The notes under the pieces: model-generated
Told to the model about the DNA's origin: nothing
What the model saw: only the letters and a program-made list of their open reading frames with translations
The model's database searches: none
Shown: positions 48,679 to 63,299 of the stretch, piece by piece
How the letters are laid out: each line of letters starts with the position of its first letter
How positions within the stretch are numbered: the first letter of the stretch is position 1
Translations under genes and position numbers: made by a program
Origin: Opisthocomus hoazin
Taxonomy: Eukaryota > Chordata > Aves > Opisthocomiformes > Opisthocomidae
Direction: 5' to 3'
NCBI RefSeq assembly: GCF_030867145.1
Contig: NC_134414.1
Span: 77,552,504 to 77,616,503 of the forward strand
DNA: 64,000 nt

Positions 48679-50542
48679 AATTCGTTGTTATATGGAATAT
48701 TTCAGCCATACACAAAGTGAAGCAATTCAAGTTATGTGTAGTTATTGATTAGTGCTTCCTAGCCATTTTCTAAAGAGGGCAAATTTGCACAAGATACTTG
48801 AGACACTCATGACTGATGGTGCGTATTGGATTTCTCTTCGTTTGGCAGCTGTGCTCAGCAGCACAAAACTCTTGCCTTGGGAAACTGAATTATTCCTGTG
48901 TGTCACCCAGTCCTGCATATTGAAAGCAGCTTAAAGTCGAGCATTGGTGCTTTTCTTGTGCTGAGTAAGTTTTACTGACATCGGTGAAGTTACTTGCAGG
49001 AGTTACCTGACTGGCGTCAGTGTTATTTAAATAACTTCTGTTAAAGAAATTACCTGTAACCATATGGAAAAACAGTTTGTCCTTGCGCATTTAAAAAAAA
49101 AAAAAATTGAAAGGAGTTACTAGAGGGAGAGGGGAAGATGGTTTTGCTTGTGGATGTATGGCTATAGAGTCAGAGGGCAGGAGTAATTGAGCAGAGAGCA
49201 CCCTGCAATGTAGCGATGCACAGGAGATGCCTGTCTCATTTTAGAGGGAAGTCTCTCATGTTGGTGCTATCCTTCTGAGAGAAAAGCACAGTCCTTACGA
49301 AGGGAACTAGCTCGCTTTTTCCGTGGTTATGGATAAGAAAAAGCGAAAGTTCATTGCCAAGAGCCACGAAAACATTACTAGAACTTAAGATGTACAGAAA
49401 ATTTAGGGTGGTGTCCAGTATAGGCTGCCTAAAATAATGTTAAAAGTTAGCACAGTACTCGCTCTGATTTTTATTACAATATCTAGTAATTTTTAGCATG
49501 TATAATTTGTCTTAGGAAATTTACTTAATGTAACCACTTGAGAAGTCCAAAGAATTACTGATATATCTGCAGAACTATTAATTGGGAAAATTTCTACCCC
49601 ATTTATGTAGCTGTCATTTTGGTAACTCTCTGATCGTAGTGTTAGTAGTGGATTAGTGGCAGTGAACAACAATCATAATTTTAATAAGAAAACCTCCGAG
49701 TACTAAGTCTTGATTTTTATCCTTGACTGACCTATCTCCTGACTTACTTCTTTGCATGTGTTACTGTTATATTCATATTCACCATGCAACAGTCTCTCAC
49801 GGGGATGGTCTGATATGTCAAAAGGTGTTCTTCCTTCATGGCTTCAGCAGCCCTTGATTTGTGAACAATGTAGCTTGTCAAAGATGTATTTGGGCTGATT
49901 TTGTCTGTTCAGGTCAGTGACTTCAGGACCAGACTCCTTACCCTCTTACTGATGTTTAACAGGCCAGCACATAGTAGTAATCTTACGCAGGCATATTCCT
50001 GGCTTCCTGCAGATGTGAGGTTATTTATCTGGGTAGTTCACAGTGGAATGAGGTTAAGCTAAGTGACTTTGCTTTGTGTTTGCTGTGGTTCAGCTGATGT
50101 GTTATAACTTGTTAAATTACAGTACTTTGATCCTGAGCTTTTATCTTTATAGCCATAAATGTAGAATACCTGATTGTAACAGGCAGGTCTTCTGAGCCCG
50201 AGAATGGCATTTCTGTCTCTTGCATCAGCGCTTTTCGTATGTCTAAGATAGTGTTATGCTATGTCGATTCTAACCCATATTCCTTTAAAACAAGCAAGCA
50301 AACAAACAAAAAAAAACCCAACTGTTTTAAAAGTGTTGTTTTCATAGAATAATACTTGGATTGGATGGAGATTGGATAGCTCTTTGCTTTTGTTGATCAG
50401 TCACTTAATTTTATCAATCTTTTAAAAGGCATCACATATGTTAGAAAGAATAAGCTGCAGTTCACTCTGCCCCATACACAGGTTAATATTACAATGTTAC
50501 CACACTGAACTGAGCCTTTCTTTTATTTGGTTGCTGGATTTG

Positions 50543-50558
50543 AAAAAAAAAAAAAAAA
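50543..50558. repeat. Poly(A) tract
   Basis: Run of A followed by CAAACGAAACAAAAAAC. No retroposed gene was recognised upstream of it. Confidence 0.85.
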
Positions 50559-53500
50559 CAAACGAAACAAAAAACATAGTCTGTGGTTATGCCCTAGTCT
50601 GACATACTGCAGGAGCGAGTCTTCATATGCCTGTTTCAATTATCACGTGCATTGTCACATGAAGAGCAAGCTGCAATGTTAGGAGTTCTTCACTTTCTCA
50701 TGTCTCAAGATTCAAGCTTGTTTCAGATGCTGTGGCCTTGTTGAAGGGGTTCATCACAGACAAGCAGAACTCACGGTCTTTCGCTGGGCTAGCTGCTCCT
50801 TCTGGTCCCATGGCTGAAATGCTGCGGCAGCAGGTTTCCTGGGTCTGCTGTCAGGTCATGGAGGATAGCTAGCAGCTGCCTGTGGCAGCTAATTAGTATC
50901 TGCTTTTCTGCATTTCCTCTCCCTTTGCTTTCAAAAGGAGTTGTGTTTTCTGGCAACATGGATTCTCCTTTCTGCTACTGAACTTGGGCTAAATGTTTCT
51001 GCAGTATTCCAGTCCAAGCAACTGGAAGCTGGTTTGGGTGCAGCCGCGTCACTACCAGAGGTGAAAACTCGCTGTTCAAGCTAGGTTCAAACACTGATGA
51101 GGTTTTAAATAATGCTAAAGTGGAGGTCCTTCTAATTGAGTTCCAGCACTTGAACTTTTGTGCTTCATATCTTCAAAGTTCCTTCTGCTAAATCATGAAA
51201 GAGCAGAGATTTGCAGTGACGGTTACTTAGTTTTAGAAGTCAGACCTGAGATTTTTGCCTAGTTTGACGATGCTAGCAATTGGGCATTTAAGGAAAACGT
51301 TGATTATCACACAGTTTGTAATTCCTCATATGCTATATACGTCCACAGCTGCTTTAAAACTTATGACCCTGCCCCAGCCTTGGGACAACACAATGTGAGA
51401 GGGTATATCTTGTCATCATAATGCTTCTCCCAGTAGTTTCATCCTATGGCGTTTTTCTGCCTGAATTTTCTTTGCAAACATACCTTTCCTTGGTTTGATC
51501 TTCAGTCTCCCAGTGCAGCATGAAGCCAAATGTGGATGAATATGGACCTGTGCAGTCAGATGGGTAGGTCTGTACCTCTGTACTGTCATCTTGATTTATT
51601 CACGGTATTTGCTGAGTTCGGGCTAAAGGGATGCAAGTTTTGTAGTCTGTGTAGCTTCATATTCTAAGTGACATTTCTTGAAGAAATATATTGAAGGATT
51701 TCTTGTAATTATAAGAGTTACTTCTTTGGCGCAAATTTTACATTGCTTAAAAGAATGCCAGGAGAAAACCGTTCCTGCCTTTAGTTCTGAAAATTACACA
51801 TACCTATAGGCATGTTTTAAAAGTATGTAGTTAGCACTGAATGATTTTGTGTCAGCTCCATTCTAATCATTTGAAGGGTGACAAAGCAGATAAACTTGGC
51901 AAAATAGAGCAAAATGACTACACACTAGCTGATTGATTTTGTTTACACCGGCAAAGAAAGGTAAGTGCTTGATTGTGGTGCATGTGTGCATGAGTGAGAC
52001 ATTACCTTTAATTAGCCCCAAGTGTATGAGCATCTTCCTTCTTTAGCACCCTTATGTCACTTTGTATGCTGTAAAAACAGATTATATTTTGTTTGTTCAA
52101 ACTGGCAACATGATAAAAATTTTCCAGGAGATTGAATACTCTTTAGCTGTTTAACTGTGTAATCTCTGTCTAAAATAAGATATACCAGTTTAATTACTTA
52201 TCTGAAAAATGTTTTTGTCTTTTTTTTTTTCCCCCTTACTAGGGTTGTTAGCTCTCAGGCTTGAGAAACTGAGGGGAGAGAAAAAGGAGTAACAGCCATT
52301 TCCTGAATTGTCTCAATTTTGTGCTTGCAGATGATTGTAGGAGCACTCTGGGACTTGACAGCAGTTTAGAGATTAGCTTAGAGACATCCCGCTCTGCACC
52401 AGCTGCTCTCAGTGCTCTCCCAGATTGAATGCTAAGGATGCTATCCAGTGGCTCATGTCTTGATGGAATTCATTTTAGACTATTTGGAAAAACTAGGGCT
52501 GGTCTGCTTTGGTACACAAATTGGGGTATGTTACGTGAGCTGAAGACAGTTCTTCATTCTGACTGGTGCTTTATGCTCCACAATGCTGCATCTTAACCAG
52601 ATTTGTTTTGTACTTCAGCTGCTATTGCCTTTAGCTTTTAGAAACTAGGCTGAGACTTGAATACCACAATACTGCTCTCTGTCTATCTACTTTTCCTGCA
52701 CCTTCATCCACTGGCCTTTGTACTGTGAGAAAACTGATGAGTAAGAGATTTATGGGGAAGAAGGAGGATGAGCAGCCCCTGAAATTTCCAAGATGTAAAG
52801 AAGCAGTCCTGTTAGTTATCCCTTCCTCCTGTGTTTGTCATCCAGCTCCTCAAGACGACCCTGTACTTGGTAGTTCCTCCTTATAGCACAAAAAGCGGTG
52901 AGTGGACTTAGAGGACAATAACAGGCAACTGCTTCAGGCAGCTGTGTTATAAATTTCAGGGTGTTGATAATAGAATATCATAGGAGGCTTAAACTTTGCA
53001 GTACCATTTTTTCTTTTTCTGTGGATGTGTGGCTTCTTCAGTATCAGAGGCCAAACCTACCGTGGTACCTTTCCAGGCCTGCAGCCTGTGTAGTAAAATA
53101 TCCTGTGGAGGCTCTGCATACAGTTCTTCTGGAGTTACTGGTATTTTTGTTCTTGTCGGCTTTTCTGCCAGTGCCACGCAATTCTGAAAAATGGTGCTAG
53201 AGCCAATCAGCAGTGCGACACTTGGAGAAAGCTGTAGTGACTGTAAAGGAGTATTGCTGTCATGAGCCAAAAGCCCAGGAGTTTCAGGGATGGGTGGCCC
53301 AAAACAGCATCCAAGCTCAACATGTCGTGTGTTTTGTGTGACTGAGCTACAGCAAGCTCAGGGATCAGGGAGGATTTGTGTAGCTCTGTATTGCAGCTGC
53401 AGTAGCCAAGCCTTTGAGCGTTGCTTAATGGCAGGCCAGGAGTTTCTGATCTGTGGTCCGTGAAGCGGTGGAGACTTGCATGGTATTGCTTTCCCTTTAT

Positions 53501-56500
53501 TATTATTGCCTTTATTGCATTAAAGAGGCTAAGCAGACCTCAAATACTTCATGTTAAGTAGCACTTGCTTTGATGGAAGAATTTTTTTCATGACGGTAAA
53601 TGATTAGTCCACTGAACAAGCAAGGCTTGATTCAGGGAATGACTTTTGAAGCCTCTGATAATAGAGTTGTATGGTTTAGTGTCTTACTGGGGTTCCTGCC
53701 AGTCAGACTTGAACTTTTCAGGGGGTGATAGGTTCACGTCAGAAAATGCCATTGGTCAAGGTGTGATTAGGACCTTTTTCCAGACTGAAACCTGCAGAAG
53801 TCTGCACGGTGCTTCAGGCACCTGTGTCAGTGGAAGAGGCCTTACCGCTGTGAACGAGCACGGGTAAGTAATGCAAAGTCTTAACAGCCTTAAAACTCTT
53901 CTGCCTAAATTCAAAGCAGAGGAAACAGAGCTGAAAAAAGTTTTTTTCCCCCAGAGACTTGACAAACATGTTTTTTCTTGCCAAATTATACTTTTACAAA
54001 GCTTTCCTGATGATCTCTTCCCGAGTCCTTTTGTCTCTTCTCTCTCCCTTTACTGTCACAGCTTCCCCAGGCACCTTGTTTTCTTGTTTGCTTCTGAGCA
54101 GCACTGTCAGTCAGGCAGCTCACGAATGTGTGCCTGCGTCTCTGCCTGGATGACTCCCCTCCTGAATCCACCTCTTTGGATCTTTCTCCATCATACAGTT
54201 AATCGTGCTGTTTGACTTGCCCTGCCACACTTTCCCCTAAGATGACTTGCCATGCAGTTTTGCCATCACTTCTCCGTTTCCTGTTCTCTAAACCAGTTTG
54301 CCCCATTAGCAAGCCACCGCAGTGCAATTAACTTCTCTCCTTTCAAGACCATACGCTAGGAACTGCCTTCAGTTTGGTATATTAACTGGAACTTGTATCC
54401 TCTTGATGGTAACATCAATCTTTGCCTTGCTGAGAGCAGTGATTCCCCAGCTCTGACATTTCCTCTGTTTCGGTCATCTTCTAAAAAGATCTCATACCTC
54501 ACAGCGAAATTCTTCCCATCTACGTTCTATTTTGAGCTCTGCTTTTACTGGATAGTCTCCCTATTTAACTTTAGCACTTAAGCCGCCTCAGCATTTCTGT
54601 ATATCTTCTGTGGATTTTTGTATTTGTTGATAGGCCTGACTGGGACATGTAAGCACCAGCAGACTTCATCCCCTCCGCAGTTTTAGAGGGAACTGAGTGC
54701 CTTCAGAGAGGTGGTGATTCCTAACACCTAATTTAGCAACTTAGCTCCTGCTTAGCTTAGGTGCTCTGAGTCGCACTCTGCCTTGTCTTGTTTCTGAGAA
54801 AGTAGAGAATTCAGTGTATTTTCTGACTCTCCTGGACATGCTTGTCAATGTAGTCTCTTCAGCCTCTGTATTGCATATAAGGGGTATGTATGCACTGTAG
54901 TCATTTTCAGCCTATTCAAGAGATCAGAGGCATTACAGAATTTTAAACCAAGACTTTTTAATTTATGTTCCTAAATGTTCGTTAATTCCTGGTTAGCAGG
55001 CTGCATCTGTAGGAGGAATCAATAGAATTGTTTCTTCAATGCAGTTTTTGAAGTTCCCACTTTTCCTTTTTTTTCTCTCTTAATGGGAGATTTTTCAATG
55101 AAAAACTGAACTTTATAGACTATATATTTCCTCTTTTTAGTACTTAAATTACAGGCTTTTAGCCCGTAGTGATATGGAACAGTGGAGTAATAAAGCTGAA
55201 AAGGCTCCTCTTAAAAACAAACAAACCAAAAGAGGACAAATAAGACACCAAAAATGTGTTGCTTTCCTCTGTGGAAAGCTTTTTATGTGGGCTAAACTCG
55301 CTTATATAAGCTCTAATTGCTACTGATTTTATGCAAAGTTTGTTACTATTTATACAAAGGCTCAGGCAGGTCTCCATGATATTTTTTGAACCTGCAATCA
55401 ATTATTTTTTGGGAGGAAGAACTGGGGGAGAAAGAGTGGGTAGAAGAAATGTGCACCATTTTTGTACGAAAAAAAGGCTTGTACTTATTAGCTGTTACCT
55501 GAATTGTTGTCTATAAAAAATAAACTTTAAGCTCATTTGTATGAAGCTGACAAAGTGTCAGGTCCTTTTGAAATAGTGTTTGGCCAGTATTTGTGTGGTT
55601 TCCACCTATTATATGAACTCCTAAAAAAGGCAGGCTATTTAGAAACACTGCCTGGCAGGTGCTGCTTGCATATTACCCTTTTTTAGACCCGCTGTAAAAA
55701 TAAAGACACCCATACTTTTGAAAATGGTTTAATGTGAGGATAGCTTTTACTTGTCTTCTTTTACTTTTAATGTGTCCGTTTCCTTTTCCATCTTAACTAC
55801 AGCTGTTACACTGAATTACAGCCTGTGTATTTTAAGAGTTCTTCCATAGTTATGGCTGTGGATCACGTAGTTTCCATACTCTGCTGTGCCTGACTCAAGG
55901 CAACTGGAGCTCCGTGCTGGTGTGTGCCCTTACTTGTGATTTCCTCACTGAACCAGTACTGTACAGTAGTTAACAGAGCTGGAGATAGGTCAGTGGTTCT
56001 CAAGCAAAATGGATGGTTCTGAAGCTATAAATGGCTATTCTTTGTATTAGAGAGAGAATTTCTAACTTGGATTATGTTGAAGAACTGACACAGATAAAAG
56101 CTTTATCTTCTTTTTCTTTGCTTTCTTGGTGTTTCCATTCAATCTTGATATAATCGGCAAAGATGAATATACTACATTCTATTTCAAAAGCCCTTTCATA
56201 CAGGGTTATTAGAATTGTTTTTCCCAAGAGAAATCAATAGAGAATTAATGCTATTTTGAACTATACCAATCGATTAATTATTTTTACACTACCTGCCTTT
56301 ATGGCTTTTGCTGACTTATACTGGTATTGCTGATCTTGTATTTATAGCCAGCTCTTTACCGTATGTCTTCTTTATCTCTCAGGTGATCCTCAGCCTGCGA
56401 AAGTGAATGTATTTTGGAGTGTGCCTTTCTAGGAATGTGACTGTAATTTATTAAATAGTTCTTTGAATAGTTCTACATTGATTATAATCAACCTCACAAG

Positions 56501-57281
56501 ATTTGGATGGGGGGGATAAATGGATATCTTCCTTCCAAAACTAAGCATTATCCTGAAATCACTTAGTAATACCTTTAAAGGAAGCTTGTCCAGTATTTAC
56601 TGCACTAATCAGAGATTAAGATTCATTTCCTAAGACTCCTTGGATAATGTCAGGCAAGTAATGAACAAAATCGTTATAAGCTAAATGAGGTGGCCCTAGA
56701 AACTTTTGTGCCTCTCAGCCTTTTTTTGCTTCCTTTTGAAAAATCCCAAGCAACAAAACACAATGGATCTGTTCAACAACTGCGTGAAAGTATGCCACAC
56801 ATTGAATGGGAAACTGAGTGGATGGTGGCTTTGTAGAATCATGGGATATAGATGTCAAAAAATTACCTTTAAGAAGCACAGTTACCAATGTTTTCTATAT
56901 AAGCATAATTCGTTAATACTAATCATGCTCCCTTAATACAGACACACAAATATTTTTATAGAAGGTCAATGAGACTGTAATAATGCATTAAAACTGGTAA
57001 TCAAATGATGCAAAGTCTGCAACTATTATCTGCCCAGTCTAATTCCCTTTAAATTCAAGGACTCGAAGCCTTTTCCCAAAACACTGTATGATGCAAACAT
57101 CTGTAATCTCTGGTCTCCCTTTAGTCCCCAAGATATCGCATGCAATGACACCTTTTACCATACTAGGAAATGAAAAGAATCTAGAAATATGTGTAGCAAT
57201 ATATCAATCCGTATTTCTGGATTCTACATAAACAAATGAAAATAATTAAAAAAAAAAAACAACAACAAAGCAACCACTCAC

Positions 57282-57399
57282 AGTTCTGATACACCACCTG
57301 ATCTTCCAATAGATACATGGAAGAAGACTTCATAGCTGGTGGAATTGGCAGCAAATGGTGCACAGGGGTCTTTTTCGGGCAGTCCGCGTTTTTATGTAC
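57282..57399 (-). CDS. Unidentified minus-strand exon candidate
   Basis: On the minus strand a strong acceptor (CTTTTTCTTCAG) and a strong donor (GTGAGTGG) bound 118 bp. Exactly one frame is open throughout: 39 codons plus one base, starting VHKNADCPKKTPVHH and running through LLPIPPAMKSSSMYLLEDQ. The other two frames stop. It is isolated, with no partner exon recognised on either side, and I do not recognise the protein. It could be an exon of an unknown or fast-evolving gene, an exon of a long noncoding RNA, or chance. It is antisense to the proposed plus-strand intron. Confidence 0.35.
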
Positions 57400-60300
57400 C
57401 TGAAGAAAAAGAAAATGGTTTATTTAATAAGGAGATTCTGAAAAAATTCTAGGTCTTTTTATTTTTTGTCTTCTCTTATTACATGTGTAGGTTTGCTGGT
57501 TTGTAGTTGGCAGTTCTTAGAATAAGACATGTAGCCTTTAACATGAAGATTTTTTAAAACCATGTTAAAACGTTGAGGTGCTACTTTTTGTGAGCTTTTT
57601 CCATGACCTAATTTTAGGAAAAGTCCCAAATGATCTGAAGTCAATTAAGTTCTGAATGTCAAAATTTAGATTAATCATGAAGGAAACACTTCCATTATTA
57701 ACACTTTTAATAAGCTTTGCCACCTTGGGCTCCCACGGGTCTGAATTCTGATGCACAGTCCAATGTGTACAGTAGCTTAATCTTTTAATGTTCCCATTGA
57801 TGTTTGGTGACATTAATCTGGGAAGTAATTTACAGCGCATCACAAATAAAGTTTGGATTCACACATAGCAACTTGAAACTTGTGAGCTTGCAGATGACTT
57901 TTTTTTGGTTGGATTGTTACATCATTTATTTTGAAAGAGGAAATAAATACTTTTGAGAGAGAAAGAAGAAAAATAGTTTAACTGTGGGGTTTTTTTATCA
58001 GCTCTGTTACTGGTCAGCGTACATTTGGGGACCCTCTTAGCTTTTTGTGAAGTGCTGTATTACACTATGCTAACAACAGGACTTTTTTTGCATGGCAAAA
58101 GCAAAGAATGCCAAGAATAGGAATAATGGAAGTAGGCCCTTTAGCACGCTTAGGTAGGCAGTCCCTTTTCATGACCTTACTAATGAGGAACATATCAGAA
58201 GATGATTTCCTTGCTAAAAATATGGGCTGATGAACTTGCAAAGGAGTACAAATGAGTCAAGAAGCCAAGACAAAGCATTAGAAATCTGTTGTGCAAACAC
58301 GGAAATCTTGCATTACAGCTGTTCTTTCTTCTTGCGGATGAGGAGGATTAAATTTTATGAGAAATGTTGCAAAATAGTAATCAAAATTGTGCAGATTTGC
58401 ATTCAGTTTTACTGTTTTTTGATTAGTTTACCCAGTGCAGCAGATGGTACTGAAAAAAACAATAAGTCTTTGCATCGACTTTCTCCAGCATTGACAATTG
58501 TTCTTTCTGAGGCATTTGAAGAACCTGCCAGTCATAGGTCATGAAGACCAGCATGAGATCTGCAAGTCCTGCATTGTGAAGACAACAGGAATAACTTCAC
58601 TGAGAAAATGTATAGTGTATTGAATGAGCAAAATGAGTGGATGTAGACAATTCACACCAGAGTATAGTATTTTGTTAGTGCAAGGACCTGTGATGTATAA
58701 GTCATGCAGTAACATATAGTTGCCTCGGAAGGAGTTTATGGCTGGGTTGAGTGTCTGTCTTGTTAGGATTCATAATTCAATTGAAATTATTGTATGAGCG
58801 CAGAAAATTGGGCATGCTGGTTTGAAACAGAGAGGTAGTTGTACATTGTAGAGAAAAATAAAGTTTTTTTGGGAACAGAAAATTGTTTCTGTGTTGATAA
58901 AACAAGTTATGATATTCTTGGAAGCCTGGAGAGACCTAGTGTTTTCTGATATACTTTCTCTGGTATCCAAAGTGATCTGTAAGGCATGTATGTAAAATTT
59001 GAGATTACGGATGCTTCCACACTTGCACCATGTAGTTTTTTAGAAAAAAAAAAAATAGAACTAGAATATAAGGAGGAGGAGATTGGGCACATGGTCATTG
59101 CAAATGATGCATCCACTTGATTATCAGGTTTAATGTATCATTAGGGTCTTGCTAACCTTTTCTGTCCATGCAAAACATGGGCAGATGTTAGCGTTAAAGA
59201 GAAGAAGAGAACAGAAGTGGATAGATATGAGAAGGCCAGCTGCCAAAAGATCAGCTGACACTATGTGGACATCAAGTGCAGTCTGGGGAGTCCTTATCCA
59301 AGCAAGCCTTTGCATGCAGCAGATACATCAGTGCCTGTATATGCAGGAGCCACAGCAGTGTCTGTAAACTAGTCTCTCATGTGGGCAGGACATCTTTGTT
59401 GCTATGAGATACATTTTTCTTGTTTTGGCTGATTTCTCTGATCTTAGTCGCTCGGAGTATCTTGTTTCATCTGCTGAGAACAGACCATAAAGAGGAAATG
59501 GGCATTTAGGTCATCTTGTGCATTTTCACTAGATGCACAGAAGTACTTCCCTCTGAAATCTGCATGCAGTATGTTACAGGCAGCTTGTAACTTTGTGGTC
59601 TCTTTCCAGTGCAGGGTATGTAGCTTTGGATTGTTCCAAGAGAAGTAAAAAATATATTTTACTTGGATCATATCGATAGCAATGACTTGAGGACGTGATC
59701 TCAGTGAAGAGATGTGCTTGTGTGGTGTGGTGGAAATGGTTTCCCACAGCCTCTTGCGGATTGCTTTGCTGCAACTGCTTTTGTAGAGAAGAGTTTAAGA
59801 TGCTACTGAGACATTGGTGGATGATGTAGTGAGGGTAAAAAGTTCAACCGCCACAGTCCATCCTGTTATTTATCCTCAGAAACTGGGGGATAGATGTGAT
59901 GGATAAGTGCATTCTCTGTCCTCCTCCCATACTCAATCGCTAAGGCTCTGCTTGCATGTGTAGCTTCCTCTGTTCATTGTCTGTGCAGGATAAATGTTCT
60001 GGTGCTGATGCTTTTCCCAGCAGGAGTTTTAATTTTCCTGAGAAGCAAACAGTGTGTTTGTCATAGCATATCAAAATACCCAGGAAGGGTAATTAGCTGG
60101 AAGAAATGAACCTGTGAGATGCACCAAAAGGGAAGTCTGATGGTCTAGTGAGCAGGACGCTGAAATCTGGTTTCTGCATTCAGCTTTTCTCTGGACCTGT
60201 GGAGCAACCTTGGTCAAGTCAGTTAGTTGTGCTTTGTAAGATGATGCAAAAAAATTTACCTTCTCAACTTTTGGCCTGCATGTCTTTCTGAAATATGTGC

Positions 60301-63299
60301 TCCTTCTGCAGTGCGTCTCTTTTACTGTGTCTGTGTGCGTAGTGCTCACCTCCATGTGTGGCTGCTCACTGGTGAGCACCTTTGGAAAGTACTGTAACGC
60401 CCAGACTAACGATAAAGGGAGTGTGAGCCTGTGCTCTGCTTTTCGTCTGGAAAACATGCAACAGTGCTCCCAAAAATTAGTGTCTCTGAACTCTCACCTT
60501 TCCACAGGGCTCAGAAAAACAAGGCTACAAAACATGAGGATGCAGCAGAGTATGCAGCTGATGGAAAGCTGACTGGAAGGCTAGAGGCTGAGAGGGGAAG
60601 GAGGAGGGGAGGCATCGCTGTGGATACTCAATCTGCTTCTGTTACTCTATTGCTTTGGGAGCCAGCTCTGTCCTTGAAGACAATGTTTGACTGTTGGTTC
60701 GCCCCTCTTCCCCCGCCCCGGACAGTATAGCTAAGAAGAAAAAAGGCTCAAGAACAGGAGTAGAGGTTGGTGTTCTCAGTAAGGACAGTCTTGACTGTAG
60801 ACTGAGCTTTCATGATGAAGCAGGTTAATGTGGAGTCTGACAACCTGGAAGAGGCTGTGGGAAACCATTTCCACCGTTGTTGGCATAATGATGTTTTTTT
60901 AAAAAAATTCCAAACCAAACAAATTCCCAGAGACAGGGAGATGATGAGGAGGAACAGGATTCTTTAGCCTAGTATGTTCTGGGATACCATGTTGAACAAG
61001 GACTATAGAAAAGCCTTTGCTTGCTTGCTTGTTTCCTAAACAAGAAAAAGGAAACACTATTAACTCTAGTCTTTAAAGAGTGTATAATAGCCTACACTGC
61101 CTTTTAATGCAAAATCCCTTGCAGCAGTGTTTAGTTTAGCAGGCTGTGCTAAATTTCTGTTCAAGATTTCACCCACATCAGTGTCAGTTTTGGGGGTTTT
61201 ACATCTTCTGCGATAAGCAGCTTCAGGTTTTCCCACTTTTAGACCCAGGATCCAAACCCTTGCTACTGCAGAAGGTCCAGCTAAGGAGACTGATAAATTA
61301 GGCAACACTGCTACAGCAGCTAGGTCACTTCTGATTTGTAGATGAGATCATTTGCAGGTGATGCAAATATGTGTATTTTACACAGTGCATGCTCACTCTT
61401 GGTGTATTTTATCTCTCTGAGGCCTTTAACAGCTGTATTCTTTGAGTCAGCTTTGATCCAAATCTGTGCTTTTGGGTGGGCAGCAGCACAAAATTGAATG
61501 TACATACATAATAGTATGCTGTACATTTAAAAGTAGACAAACAAAAAGCACCACCACCTCCCCAAAAAAAACCCAAACCCCCAAACATTTGAAGTACCTT
61601 CCAGTGTTGTCTTCCATTTTGTCTTCCTCTCTGCCTGTATCATAGATGCCATTTGGACTGTGGCCTTTCTGTTAGTTTTCATATTTAAAATCTCAGGGGT
61701 GTTGATTTGGTTGTTTATTTCTGTTGTTGTTGCTGTTCTTTGGGTTTTGTTTTTGTGTTTGGTTTTTTTTTCCAGGCATGCTGTGGATTTTAGCATTCTC
61801 TTGCCTATTCGAGCATTTAAGACAAGAAAATAAAGCCTTGAAAGCTTGACGGGAGCGAAGATTCACTGTCATTAGTATTTTTGGAGAAAGGGTGGGATTC
61901 AACAGAAGATGTTCCGAGTGATAGATAGAATGCTGATGGGTTTAGGGGAAAGAGTTTAGTTCAGTGTATCTTCATAGACACCAGCTATTCTTTATCCCCC
62001 TTGTTTATTGTTTTGCTCAGCTTGATTCCTTCTCATCTCTTGAGCCCTGCCAAGCCAGTGCACTTGGCTGCTTTGAGACACATGGAGAGAGTAAACATTC
62101 GCCATCAATAATATGAAGTTCGTTCAGCGGCTTTAATAACAACGAGACACAGGACTGACCAGTAGTGTGCACATGCTTGGATTGGATGAGTGGGCTTACC
62201 TTCTTACCTTTTCTTGAAAAAGACAAAAACCACATAACCATAAAAGTCGTGCTTTGATATTAGCTTTTCCAAGAGAAATCACGAATCTGTTTATCTAGGC
62301 AATAGCCAGCTGGACATTTGCTAAGTATGAGGAAAGATGTTCTGCTGTAAGTGCTTTGACATAAATCAAGTGCCTTTTTCCCAAAATATCTGGAATGTTT
62401 ATATGAATGGCTGTTAAGCAGGTCTACACATTTTAATGGCATTGTTCCTTGGAAGCTTCTTGCAGCTTCTTTTGACAATACTCTCTTGATTCATCCCACT
62501 ATAATTTGTTTCCATGTGGCTGACCTGCTGGCTCAGTAGTAGAGGGCTTCATCTGCCTCTTTTGAGGGCTGTGTTTGCTCGCCACTGCAACTGCTTAGTA
62601 TGATGGGCCTTTCAGAAATAAAGTGCATTCAGTACAGCAGTGCCTGTCAACACTGTCTAGCGTTAAGTGCCTAACTTTGCCTTCATGATGCCCGTTCTCA
62701 GTTGTATGTGGTGGGGAGTCTGGCAGGCCTGGGAAATTAGTAGGTGATCAAATTGCTTCTTTGACTGTGGCGATTAGTGCCCAGTGAGATGGATAGCTGT
62801 GGGGGAGGCTGCTGGCATTCAACCCTAAACCCGAATGCGCTGCCACTGCCTATAATGCAGCTATGCTCTTTTGCTATAGGCGTTTCTCCCTGCTGAACTG
62901 GCGTCAGGCACGTAGGATTTCTGCTCATGTGCATGTCATAGTCCTTTCTGTGGTTCTTTTATCTCACTGGGTTTGAGACCAAATTTGTCCTCCCCAGAGC
63001 ACATAGTGAAATCAGAGGCACTTTGTTATAAACTTGTGATGAATAAATGGATATTGCCCTAATTCAATACTTTTGTTTTAGAATCTTTCCTGGGGTATTT
63101 GAGTTGTTCCTCTAACCTTGATGAGAGGCATGAGGCCACAGTTACCTTGTAGTAGCACTCCACCTGGCATCCCACCGTATTGACCTGGCTTGCAGAGCAA
63201 GCTTCTGCATCCGAGATAAATGTGTTTGCAGTGAAGAAAGAACCAGAATTGCCATCCTGGGAAAAAACCCACCAGACTACATTATGTGTAGAGGGTGAA
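57400..63299. other. No gene recognised
   Basis: AT-rich noncoding sequence with A/T-rich simple tracts near 57247-57260 and 61720-61770. No exon or repeat family was recognised. Confidence 0.5.

Larger units (their letters stand above)
41044..57281 (+). other. Probable intron, no gene recognised
   Basis: 16 kb of mostly T-rich sequence. It contains a T run at 48662-48678, an A run at about 50543-50558 and an (AAAC)n-like tract at about 50290-50320. GC-richer patches at 42.64-43.24 kb and 45.53-45.68 kb carry ORFs without recognisable content. Confidence 0.5.

Noticed and set aside
49337-49352. ISRE-like GAAA...GAAAGT motif
   Set aside because: Spacing does not match the ISRE consensus well, and there is no promoter context.
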